Origin: Crocodylus rhombifer
Lineage: Eukaryota > Chordata > Crocodylia > Crocodylidae
Length of the DNA stretch: 64,000 bases
Assembly: GCA_038503035.1 (NCBI GenBank)
Contig: JAVSML010018940.1
Span: forward strand, 62,001-126,000
Reading direction: 5' to 3'
The translations under genes were made by a program, and so were the position numbers. Positions 1 through 12,800 of the stretch are shown in pieces (position 1 is the first letter of the stretch; each line of letters begins with the position of its first letter). Under the pieces are notes generated by a model that was not told the DNA's origin, searched no databases, and saw nothing but the letters and a program-made list of their open reading frames with translations.

Positions 1-3000
1 TGGCCAACAATTAAACCGCCTCCCCAGACCAAATACACTACAGTAACAGATGGCGCATCTACACTGGGGTCTTATCAACATTGCTATGTAATAACCACTG
101 TATTGCAGCAAAACTTGGCAGGATAGCCCAGGCCGAGGTGCATCCTCCTTGCTACCACATCTTCTCAGCCTCGCCTCTCATTGGTGGTCCTTGTCGGTCT
201 CCGTTCCAAGATGAGCAGAGTCTAGGCCTTCCAAAAGCTAGGTCAGCCCATCAACATTTTTTCATGCTCTGCTTCCTAAGACTGAAACTCCACTGCAGTT
301 TGAGACCCTGACTTTTTTTTTTTTTTTTTTAAACCTTCTCCACAGGTGTAAAGAAACCCCAAAAACAATGTTTTTAGTGGAGGCAGATTCACACTGTACC
401 GTCACTGGATAACCTTTTTGGTACAAGACAAGCTGTTTGTCTCCTAAACCTGGAATATCACAAGACTACTACCCAAAATGTCAATAAATAAATAAATAAA
501 AACCATGCAGCTTGCTGGATATGCATTGTCAATGCATTTGTTGCTTGCTGGTTAACACCGTGGCACACGTGCATGAAAGAGGTGCCCTAGTATCACGTAT
601 CCTGCAGTAATCCGTCAGCCACATCTGCACTGGGGTCGCAACAAATCCAAAATTTCTCATGAAGCAGCTCAGACAACCCAAGGCTTTGTGCGCTATAACC
701 ATCACAAACAGCTAAGCTTACATTACTACTGTTGCCAGATACGGGTATCACTGTAGACAGTCCTGCGCATTCTCCTCCTGATATATCTTGTTATGCTTAA
801 GGTTTTGACTGAAGGCAGGACATTTTTCTCATAATCACTAACTCACATCACTCCATCCAACTCAGGAAGCATTACCTCAGTCACAGAAAGCACAAACCCA
901 AATTAGCCCTTGGATTTTTTTAAAGATTTTTTTAAAAGGCGCTTTTTTTTTTTTTCTGTCTTTCTTTTTTTTTATTTTACAGCATTTTAAACTGGATCAA
1001 TTTCTATTTGCAAGCTGATTTCTCCAAAAGCTGAGCAGCATACTTGCCCATCAAGTCTCCAGCATTCATTATTCAGGTTATTCCAAAAAGGAATATATTG
1101 GTCAAGCCATTTCCAAACACGCATATAATTGTTTCTTAAGCATGTGATCAGGAAAGTAGGAAGTCAGTTTCACAACTGAGCTAACAAACCCGGGCAAGAG
1201 CGATTTATGGCAGCTTTACAGGACAGCCTGGAAAAAATTTGCCAACCTAAGCACAATACCTCACTCGTTCACGTTTGACACTGACATTTCACCCAAACAT
1301 TAAAATTGATTACTTGGCCTTATCATACTAATAAAATTTGACATGGCTGATTCACAGCAAGTTTACTCTGTTCTTTTATTTGGTTTTTTAACCCAACGTG
1401 CTCTGAAAGTCCACAAGTCTGAAAAGGCTGATCCTGTCAGAATAAACATTTATATTTAAGAATTCAAGAGCTTTCTACACCACTGCAGTTGTACATAAAT
1501 GCTATGTAGCTCTCTGCTGGGCACATACTGAAGCAATTACACAGGAGTCTCCGAAGACCCACACAACCTCAGGAGCTATCACATTCTGGATCCTTATGTA
1601 AGGCACAGTGACGTAAATGCACTCTCCCTTGACACATGCAGGGTGCAAGATGAGTGAGCCTGCAGGAATTTCAGATCACATTTCCATTCTTCCCTTTTCA
1701 TTCACTTGTATCATTTGCAATGACCTTGCTCTCCAGGGACAGACATTACCAGAAGCAGAGACAGGATTTCTATTAACTTAAACTATGCCAGGAAGAAAGC
1801 AAAGCCAGTAACTCGCAAAGTTGATAAGAAGGGGGGGGCGGGAAATACTGAAAAGGAACCTGCAAAATGCCAGCACTCTTGCTGGTTATGAGAACAACAC
1901 TCACTACAGGAGGCAGCAGCTGCAACCAATGCCGACTTCTGGCATTTGAGTTACAATACAGCTTTCCACTGGCCAGGAACAGAACCCAAGTTACCTGGGT
2001 TTTATTTTCTAGTCCTCAAGGTACAACCATGCGGTAAAGCAGCAAGCTGGCAGAGGAGCCTTCAAGGCAATGTACTGCTTTGCCTTGTGTCATGCTTAGC
2101 TAAGTGTGCATGGGATGAGGAGACAAGAGAATTAGAGAGGGACTCTCACAGTAGCATCAGCCTGGCACTCTTTAAAGCCCCTGAGGCTAGGGGTGCTCTC
2201 TCCAACGTGGAGACACCAGGCACGAAATGCAGCAGCTTCTCTTTAGGAATTAAAAACGTGACTCTTGGGTAACAGGTACCTGGGTAACATCCATGCCAAG
2301 ACCAGCCCAGATCACCCAGTATTGTTTGGGCCAAAAAGCACTGAGCTTGGAAGAAGTCTTCTGGTCCTCTAATGCATCAGGAATGTCAAACAGATCTGGC
2401 CTGAACATAGCAGGACCTGAACCCTATGAACACAGCAGTGTGCCCACTGCCATAGCAGTAGCGTATGCTACTGCAGGGAAATCCCTTCTAGCACAGCTCT
2501 TATCCCAAGTGCCTGGCTTCCAAATGCAATCAAGGTCTGCCCACTGGCTTCCCTGTCAGTGATTTCCCGTCCAATGCAATCAGTCAGTCACATCGGTATC
2601 ATTCAGGACAGACAATGGTCACTTTCAGGGGTGACACTTGGCACAGAAAGGGTGGAGCAAGAAAACTGGCATCTGTGGTCCTTGCCCAAATTACTATAAC
2701 GTTGCCCGAGGCCAGCAGGAGTCAGCAGCTGCGAATGCTTGGGAGGAGATTCCTTGAATTCAAGCTAGTCAAAACCTACTGCTTCAGACTGAGAGTACCA
2801 TCAGGGACGGGGGCAACTTGGCCGCTCGCTTTATGGGAGCTTCCGTTTCAGAGTGCATAAGCCAGGGCTGCGAGCGTAAGCTGAACACCTGTCAGTCAGC
2901 ACGAGCCCCAATGTCACTGCCGTAACATCTCTTTCCAGCAGCTCCTGTAAGCAGGCAAAGATAGCGTCACACGGTCGCCCATGCTACGCTGCCAGGTTCC

Positions 3001-6000
3001 AATGGAAATAACCCTGGATTAATGAGGCCATTCTCATTTGTCAATTAGACTGCTGGCCAACTCCGCAGGAGGGAACGGGGAGCGGAGTTGGAAGGCGAAA
3101 GAAGCTGGTATGATTATAAAGTATTTATGTGCGGGGACAAAAACTGCCGCCTGTCTGTCCAGAAATCAGAATATTTTTTTTTTCCCCAGCCACGTGAGCT
3201 TTGATTTCTATTGTTTTGATACTCACCATGAATGGAGCTTCTGTTCTGCTAAGTAACAAAACGCAGCATCTGCCGTGGGTAAGCAAGAACTTCCCTTGGT
3301 CGTGGAATGCCGAGCTCAACCACTGGCAGATTTTTGGAGAATAAATAAAAGTGACATCTGAGATAACTATAGTAGGCTAGGGTACGGTATGTTCGCCTTT
3401 TAAAATAACCACAGCACTGCTAAAGAGTAAGTAATTCTCACCAGCAGGTCTTTGCAAAAAAAAAAAAAAAAAAAAAAAAAAAGCATTTCTTCCACTGGTC
3501 GCAAGCTATAGTTCCCCATAATTACGCACCACATTCTGCCCCTCATCCCCCAGACAAAACAGTTTGTCTCTCTCTTGAGAGCAAAAATACAGATTTTTTT
3601 TTTTTAAAAAGCAACTGCACATCCATACCAGACAACACTAAAAGAGAGAAGAAAAAAGCAGGAGTGAAAAAGCAACCCAAATGCTTAGCATCAGAGATCA
3701 GTTTAAACAGCTCACTTTAAGAAGAACCATTTCCAACAGAACACCGTGGTTTTGTAGGAATGGAGTTAGCCTGGGCACTAACTGGAAAGAACAGTTTTTT
3801 AGGACATCAAAACAGCAAACAACAAAGTAGGTCTATAACTGTACAAGCAGAGGCTTTCATAGTGCAGAATAGGAGGTTAAAAGTATCTAGCACTGAAAGC
3901 ATCTGAAATACAGCAGTGATGAACTGACTTTGTTTGCCAGACTGCAGTTCCTAACAATGACCCACAGACCAGGGCTGGCCCCTGGAGCTGCTCCCACAAT
4001 GCTGATGCCACCGCCCAGCCTGGAAAAGCAGATGGAAGAAGGAACCTGCCACTTGCCAGGAGGAGCCCATGTGGCTGTATACTGCTCTCTGCTGCCGTTG
4101 CCAGAGGGGGTGGCACAGCTGTGGATGGGCCCTTGATTCAGAATTTGGGAAGGGGGATGACCTGTGCAGCTGCCATCAGCTGGGAAGGGCAGGGAAGGAG
4201 CTTTTCCCTCCAAGCACCTGTGGTCCACACTCTGGACAGTTAACCTGCTCTCATCCGTGTCAAAAATTCAGCCAATATTTAGGAAGAGGGCTCATCTGCT
4301 CCGTGCAGGAATCAGCATTATTAGATGCACTGCTACACAGGCTTGGCAACGGCAGCTTTTAAGACTGAACCATACCTACTGCTCAAGCACCATTTGGGAT
4401 GCTCTCCTTACAGGACGCATCCTCCTGTCTGTGCTACGTGCTCGCAAATATTCACAAGCAGGGATAGCCAACTCACGGGCAGGCAGAGCCCCAAGGCCAA
4501 ACCCAAAACCAGCCCGAAGTGCAGCACAGCCTATGGAGCTGCTGCTCCAAAAACACCTCCAAGCTAAGTGGACTGGCATCACAGATTTGAAGCAACGTGA
4601 CAAACGAGGCAGTGTGATGGTGGCAGAGCCTCTCGGAAGGGCACAGTGAATAGGACCGGTTTCTATAGAGATGCTCCTGTAGTCATGCTCTCACATCTCC
4701 CCCCATTCATCTGACTGTAAATTGAGAATCCTTGGTTTTGTCTGTCTAAAGGGAAGCTGGCTGGCTAAGGGCACACAGTTCTGCTCAGGCCCTCTAGGGA
4801 CAAAGGGAAGAAAAAGAGAAGACTTCCAACGTCACCAAAATGGAATGCGAGAGAAAATGAAATGCGGTCGGTGGGGGAGAAGCAGGACAGTGCTACAAAC
4901 CCAAAGCTGCTTGCGTGCAGCGCTCCAGCCGCTGCATCCAGGAAGAGAGCTTTTAGCAGCACCACTGGTTTCATGCTTACGATGGCTTTTGCTCCGAGGG
5001 TCTTGAGAGAGATTTTGGTTCACAAGAAAAGCTACTCGTGGTAACACAATGATTCATCTGCCAGGAACGTACAGTCATCTGGATGCAATGGAAAATCTAG
5101 AGATTAAAATGCTCAACCTACCCACCCATCCTAAAGGTTATAGTAGCATTTCTTTAAAAATATTACTCATCCTTGCTTCAGCAGTACACTGCTGTAGCAG
5201 CAAACAGTTTTGATGCCTTCATTGATTATTGCTGCTACACCGCTCGGTTAAGAGGCACGCATGTAAAACCCAAAACATGCGCTGAGACCGGAGTTCAGTC
5301 CCACTCGCTCAACACCGGGAAAGGGCCACTTCCTGCTATGCAGGGGCTGTTTTTCCCTTCCTTCAGAAGGGTCAAAAAACATGCATACAGCACCCTCCAT
5401 CTACACAGAACTTTCCCCCTCTCAAACCACTTCCAAAAGCATGTTTCTTCCATACACGAAAAGGGAATTAATTAGTTAGCTAAGAATAAGCATGATACCT
5501 ATTCTACACATGACATGCCTATAATCAGAGGCTGCATATTGTGCTTGCAAGGGAATGACTTTCTGCCCATTTCAAACTAATGTTATGATCCTAGGATTTT
5601 ATGCATTGAAAAGGCAACAACACAAGCCACCTCCTTCCTCCAAACAGACCAGTGGGCTCCACCTTATCTCCCTACATCAAGGATCGGGAACATGTTGGGA
5701 GTTCACTTACCTAGAGCAGGCCCTTCTTCAGCATGAAGGGACACAGATGGAGGTCTTCTGGTCCTTTGTCAGGGCAATGCTACATCAGGGGCCCGAGTCA
5801 TAGATCTGTATGGTTCGTCACAGATATCACCTGTTCCCTCAATACAGGCTGGCATGTGTGTTACTGTGGCTTAGCCCTGCGCTCATGTAAAACGGCTTTA
5901 TGCTGCTAGGCCTTCAGCTAACGGATTTTGGTTACACAGAGTCAAAATTTCTCTCTCGTTAGCATAGGACTTTTAAGTCTTCTGTGTGGGAAGCTGATGT

Positions 6001-9000
6001 AAAGCTTGCTACTAGGCCAGATACATCCCAGCTTGCCCCAGTTGAAAAACACCACCACTCAGCGGTGCGTCAGCAGCTTGGGCAAAGCTGGCACTCGGCC
6101 TGCGTCCTGGCTGGAAGCCGTCATTAGCACAACCTGCAGCTTTGCGCTGGCCGAACCCTGAAGATCACAAACTGAACGAGCATGAAAGTGAGCCTTCCTC
6201 TGCCCCTACAGACACTCAGATGACCTCAGACAACCCACATATCACATGGGAAAGTCTTGCAACACTGACTTCTGAACAGGACATGCACCTCCACATGTAC
6301 CGTCAATCAGACAGCTCAGATGCAGTCAATTCATCTACAGGAAATCCACATGTCCTTTCATGCCACCGTGAGTCTGGCCACTGGGCCAAAACTTTCTTCT
6401 ATGATGAACCCTCTTGTTTTCAGGATAATGTGTTGTTTGGGGTCTTCAGTACAAGTTACTTCTCCAATGGTAAGTGCCTGGCTGGTCAGCTGAACAGAAA
6501 GAGGTTCACTAGCTACCAGGCACTTTTAAAATAACCCCCGGTCACTGTTGAGTGCTTTCTGCACCTGCTGCCTGAAGAAGGGTCACAGGACTAGCTAGGC
6601 CCGTCTGCAATAACGCTCTTGTAAACTGTTTTTTCTGCGGAGCAAAGAGTCAAAGCCCAACACTCTTGATTAGGAGGTCAAGTTCCTCAGGTTCTCCCTA
6701 AACTAAAGCAAAAAAAAAAAAAAAAGCAAAAACTGTGAACCATTCCCTGTCTGCTCACCTGCTTCCTTCTCTTGGGCCCCTTTGCTGGCAGGTGTCCAAG
6801 AGATGCTCCTTTCCATAGAAGCTTCAGGCATTAATGGTTATCTTCCTCTTGGCCATGGTTTAAAGCTTAGGTTTAAGCCACCTTTCTTTCCATCGTGCAG
6901 CCCCACATTCAAGACACCTTGGCTCCAATTTCCTGGTCTTCCAGAACCTGTGCCTTCCTCCCTTTGTGAAGATATGACTACGAGACCATCAGGCACTATG
7001 GTAACAGAGGAATATTTTATAGCAATTTAAGACTTAAAGGGAGCTCCAGGGTCTTCAAGAGAGGTTCCCTGCAAACCACAATAAAAGTGCCACATCACCC
7101 TTTTCAGGAAGGCAGCATCAAATCAGGGCAAGCTTCGAGTTAGGATGTTAATGGACAAGGCAAGTGCAGCAAACCCTCTCTCCAGCTGCACTGCTGGAGG
7201 CTGAGAATCCGGTGGAAGGGATGCAGACAAGCCCTGTGGGCAAGTCTCAACAGCCATCAGTATCTGCAAGAAGAAAGTTGCAGCCCATATGCCTCAGTCT
7301 GAGAGAAGAGGTAGGGGGATCCAGAAACATTACTTTAGGTCTCAGCAACACTGGAACTGGAGACACTGGTAAACTGGAGACCCTTCCAGATTAGTAGGAT
7401 TCAGCAGGGCTCATCAGAACCAGTACAGAGGGAATGAACATGGCTCTCACCTACAGAGCTTCAGAGGCCCAGCTCAGTGTGGGTCCTAACCTGGCTTTAT
7501 ATTTAACTTAGTGCAACAATAGTTTTTGCCATTATTTAAAGAACCCATGAAACACTGGAGAGGTAGCGAAAGATGAAAGCCAGCACGCCACAGGTCTGAA
7601 AAGGTAACGAATGGTCTTGGTGATCAGTGTTCTGTAAATGGAGCATCTTAAGCCCTTGTTTTTAAAGACAATGGGATCTTCAGAGACAGAAGAGAGAAAG
7701 AACCAGGACCAAAAAAGGGATAAGAACTAGGCTTGACAAAGGTGATGAGTTCTACATCCAGGAATAAACCTGTAACTGCCAGGGAAAGCCACTGCAAAGC
7801 TCACTGGGCCTATCCCACCTCTTACTCCTGCAACACATTCTCCGATATTGCCACCACTGGTATCTTTACCGCAAACCACTGATCTTTGATAAAGCCACCG
7901 ATCCTGGCAGCATGCGACTAGGCAAGACCCTTCGCTTTTGTCGGGAAAAAAATAAGTTTGTCTTTAATAAAGTTAGAAAATAATCTGGAAAGCATGACTC
8001 TGCACCCTAAGAGTTCAGAAACCAGAAGACAAAACAAAAAGCACAGCATTTTCTAAACATCCCCAGCCATAAAGCTGCTCTAATGCTCTCCGAACGCCTG
8101 AGCTCAGCAATAGTTCACATGGACCTCCAGTAATATCCATTCTGAAGATACTGGTAAGTGTTTTTCTAAGCATCACCACCTTGCTGCTCTTCCTCAAGCC
8201 AGAGGGGTCACCTAGTCTTTCAGGGGTTAGTTTCTAAATTGAAACCCAGCAACTCTAACCTTAACATCCTCTGGTCCAGATAACGACCTGAATTTTTTAG
8301 AGACTCTCTGCAAGGACTGGCTAGGGAACAAGTTAATGACACAACAGTTTTTGACTGGCTACAGGAGATTATTTCAGTGACTGACACAATTTGGAGCCAC
8401 TTGGGTCTCAATTAACTGACGAGAAAGTCATTAATCTTGGATTTCACTGTGTTGTATGCTGCCATGCTATCCAGCAATCAAAACTGCCTTTAGGCAAGTT
8501 CCCCAAGGCCAGTGCTTCAAGGAAATTACCTGTGCAGTTGGACACTTGAATTAGTCATTCCAGCAGGACAGAGAGACTGCAGATTCCCAAAGAAAGTTTT
8601 TTAGGGCAGTAGGAAGAGAGAGGAAAATGTAACAGCCTGCATGTTGGAAGCATTTATTTCCACCCTCTGTATTCCTCCAGCAAACATGCCTCAATCTCCT
8701 TTATTATGGAGGAAATTAGGGTGATTCAGCAAGGAATAAAATGGCAAGGTAGCTAAAGGTCAGGGTCTTGCATTGCTCACCACAGCAGCGGACAGCTTTC
8801 CCCTCTCCAAATTTTCAATGCCCGTGCACCTAAAGAAAATAGAGAGTCTAATGGAAAACAAGCCACCGCTCTGACATCTCTCTACGCTGAAATTCAGTGG
8901 TTACTGAGCCCTACCTACACAAAGAGCATGGACACAGAAGAGTGGAGACAACCTGGGGAAATCCACTGATACAAGACTGGGTTACAAACCTCTACTGATA

Positions 9001-9650
9001 AACAGGGCCTGCCAGAAGCAACGTGTGATGCAGTACCTGTGATATCACAGCCTGCTTTGGGTTTTGCGCACGTGCTCGCTTTTTTGGTAGTTGCCTTCAC
9101 TGACTGCACAGGGATTATTTCCTTACGGCTCTGTCCTGTGACAGGCCAGTCGGTAACGTTCTTCAACAGCCCGATTACTCAAATATGATAATGCAGGTCT
9201 ATGTTTCAACAAGGGTCACAGCTGCAGAAACTTATTTTTGGATCCAGACTAAGAGTGCTCAGGGTACTTATATGCAGGCCACCACACAGCCAGAGTGAAG
9301 CTGTGCCACCTCTTTCTCTTCCTCCACCTATTTCTGTTCTGTATTTTACCTACTAAGCCGGCACACTTGGCACTCGCACCACCAGACACAGACTTCATGG
9401 AGCCGGTGACAGAGCCAACTTCCTTCCAGCCCCTGACAAGTGCTAAACTAAAGGATCTGGACTGTAATCAGCTGCATAGTCTAACCGTTTGTCCGAGTTA
9501 CAAATATATTTAAGGAGCTGCCTTTTCTTTTAGTTTTAACTACACGCAATGCAAAGGCTCCAGCTGGTTCAGGACACAGATGCCCACAAGCCAGATAGCC
9601 ACACTTACGCCACGTGCCCTCATTTCTCTTGACTTCCATTGTCAACACAA
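1..9650. other. Intronic stretch, no gene seen
   Basis: Non-coding intron sequence. It contains only simple tracts: T-runs near 313-330 and 943-955, a 27-base A-run at 3456-3482, and an A-run near 6711-6724. No exon, RNA gene or transposon terminus could be supported. Confidence 0.6.
3456..3482. repeat. Poly(A) tract
   Basis: An uninterrupted run of 27 A bases. It could be the tail of an old retrotransposed sequence, but I could not identify an element body on its left, so it is listed only as a homopolymer. Confidence 0.9.
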
Positions 9651-9697
9651 GGGTGTAGGTTGTAGCAGCGTTGGTCCAAGAGCATAGACAAGGTTCT

Positions 9698-9855
9698 TTG
9701 GGTAAATCCGATATCTTTTATTAAACCAACTCAAATAGTTGGAAAAAAGTCTTCTTTGCAAGTTTTCAGGTACCCTATGTCTGTACCGGATTGCAAAGAA
9801 GAATTTTCCTCAACTATTTGAGTTGGTCTAATAACAAAATATTGGATTCACCCAA
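9698..9855. repeat. Fold-back interspersed repeat (inverted arms about 64 bp)
   Basis: The arm at 9698-9761 and the arm at 9791-9855 are reverse complements at roughly 85 percent by eye. The shared core CCAACTCAAATAGTTG is itself near-palindromic. A loop of about 29 bases separates the arms. Related sequence seems to continue leftward to about 9655 (GGTTGTAGCAGCGTTGGTCC). The phrasing resembles an interspersed repeat common in turtle and crocodilian genomes, but I cannot name the family with confidence. Confidence 0.7.
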
Positions 9856-9860
9856 ACAAC

Positions 9861-12800
9861 TGTCAGCACAAGGCTGCCCAGCCCAAAGCCATCACAATGC
9901 AAAACTTAGCTACCTCAGTGACTGCATTGCCACTTACGACTTTCAAAACACAGCCACCCCACCCACCCTGAAGTACAGCAACAAAGTGCTTATTAATCTT
10001 GTAGGCAACAGTTTCTGGGTGTTCAAAAGAAGCTGCGCTGCCCTGGGGGGGGAAGAAAAAAAAAAAAAAAAAAGAGAGAAAAAACACGCAATAAGAGGTG
10101 CTAAGTAAAGTATCCAAACCTGATACAAATACCTTGGGGGAAAAAAAAAGAGGCCATATGCTTTACCAAATAAATAAAAAAGTGGTTTTCACTATAAACA
10201 AGCACCTGCAAGACTATCTTGTTTAATTCACCATCAACAGTCATTGCAAGACATGGGCACCAGACAGAGCATATAGATACATTATATGGATCACTGGCAA
10301 AGCAACCACTAACAGATTAATTGGGGCATTACAGCACTGCACGGCATATGAAGGATGCTATAACAAAGGAGATCTAGCATATTAAACAATAACAATGCAG
10401 TGCAAGGTCTGCCGATTATGGAAGTACTTTCCATTTAGACTAATGACTTGTAAAATCTGATGTATAAAGTGGGACCCATGATAGGCTACTACACTTCAAA
10501 ATAAGCATACACGCACAGCAGCATCCCACTGTTGCCCTTACTTAGGGACTTCACTAACACAAGGAAAGCGTGATATTTTAAGCAAGAACCAAAGTGAGTC
10601 TTACGGAGAATGTGTTAGTCCAGTGCAAGATGACGAGACACTGTAAACCCAAAGTCTGTCCCTATCCAGACCTGTGTGGAGACAACAAAGCACTGCAAAA
10701 TGCAATAGCTCCAGACTGAAGCCTCCCAAGGCAGGACCAAATTTACCAGCGCACATGGAAACCCAGTTGTAACCTTCAAAGCAATCCCATCACCATTGTG
10801 AGGATGGACTCATTTTAGGGAATAGGGCCCCTGGTCCTGAAGGTCTGGAAAAAGAGCACAAGCCTCACATACATACTATCCCAACTAAAAGCAAGATGCT
10901 AAAAAAAGTTGGCAAAAGATAGACACTAATTGCTTTGGAAAGCTAACTTCCAGATTGAGGCACTGCAAGATGACAAGTCTCAGCCTATAGCACTTTTAAA
11001 TAAAGCAAATACCAGACTGTAGGACAGTCGACACACCCTTAAGAGTGATTAGTAATAGCGAGCAAACCCCAATTAATCACGAGGCTGGAGTGCGGATCAG
11101 CTCATCTAATAACCCTGTGCTAATGAACACCTAGGAAGCGTTCAAAGAGGTCTGAGACAAGAGGCAAAGTGAAGTTAGGCCCCTGCTCACCATAAAGCAG
11201 AGCTGCTCTCTCAAAAGAGATCACCTTGTGCTGGATGACAGAAACAGTCACAGCTGAATTCCTCACAGTTAATAAGATCAAGTTAATGGAGAATCATGCA
11301 TTCCCCATAGCCGCCATTTGCCCCTAGAGGTTTGGAGGCACAGGATCCACTCTGAAAAGCCTGGCCTAAAAGCAGCAAATTGCTGGGTGGCTGACAGGAA
11401 AAGTAGAGCTTGAGGGGAACAGAAGAGGACACGTGTCCCATCACATAAACCACCAACCCCATCTTGCAGTAACTAGCTTTTCAATCTGCAATTTCAGAGG
11501 CAGAAAACACATAATGCAACACAGACCTGAAGCATCCCGCTCAGCACTGCCCTCCCTCTTTGCACCAAGGCCTACAGCAGGCCTCAGCTCAGCCGGTTGG
11601 CAACAGAGGGGTGATTTCCACAACCACTCATCCACGTATCGCCTGCAGCAAACAATCACGCCGAGAAAGCGCTTTCTCTGGAGATGCAGAACAACAAAGG
11701 GTAAAACTTGCCAATGCATTTAATTCTTGAGGACTTTGAACAAGATTTTAGCTCCTAAGTCACTTCCCAAAGTCCCACCCGGCGTGTTTGTAGTCCTTCT
11801 ACACAAAGACAAGATCACCTCCCGAAAGAGCTTACAAGCTTAACCATCAGAAACGCGCAAGGTGACCGACAGCTTAATGGCTGAAATAAATAAATCGCAG
11901 ACTCGGCCTTGTCCACACGTTGCCTGATTACACAAGCACCATCCCAGGCCAAGCAGCAAAGGGGCACACGAGCCGTCTAATTCAAACAGCAGCAGAGAAC
12001 ATCTCACTCGGACTCAAACACCGACCTGTTTCCAAGCCACAGCACAAGCCCAAGTCCATTCCCACACTAGACAGCTGGACTTCTAACAATCACTCAAAGA
12101 CTGACGGGTAACCGGCTCTTAAAAAACAACCAGAGACTCGTGGCTGCTCTAGAATGACCTGGATGCTGCTTTCCTAGTATCGTGCTTTATTAATGCCTAG
12201 AAGGTAAGTTTTCCATCTCGCTCCAGACTTCTTCTGCTCCAGGAGCCAGCAGCAATTGCGCAGCTGGAGATTTGGGCTGCACACCGCCTGGCCCACAGGA
12301 GAAGGGTTTTTCTTGGCGGAACAAAGCATTTTCATCCCCTTCCCTGCCTCAAGTTCCAGATTAAAAAGGAGAGAGACAGAGAAAGAAATAACTTTCAGGG
12401 TAGAGCTTTAAGTGCCCATGCAAGAGGGAAGCTGGGTGCAAAGGGTGTAGGAGAAAAATTCAGTAGCAGTCAAGTGCCAAAAACTACAAGGTCAGACCAA
12501 CCTACTGGAGAATCTCAGTTCGTCCAAGAAAACCGTGCCAAGTGAGCTCAGAAACCTTCTGGGCTGTTACCCGTCCCAAGGAAGCCCCTGATTAGCAAGG
12601 GGAGATGCAACCTTGCACAGGCTTTTCTGTGGCTATAGCTTTTCTTTGAAGCTTTGAGACTGAACAAATCCATTACTCATTTCTCATTTGGCCTGTGCAT
12701 CACACTCACAAAGTCCTGCACTTAAAAAACCTGTGCTGCTCCCCTCAAAAAAGCAAGAAATTCTCCCATAACTAGCCCCACATTTTGTGCCTACTCAGCT

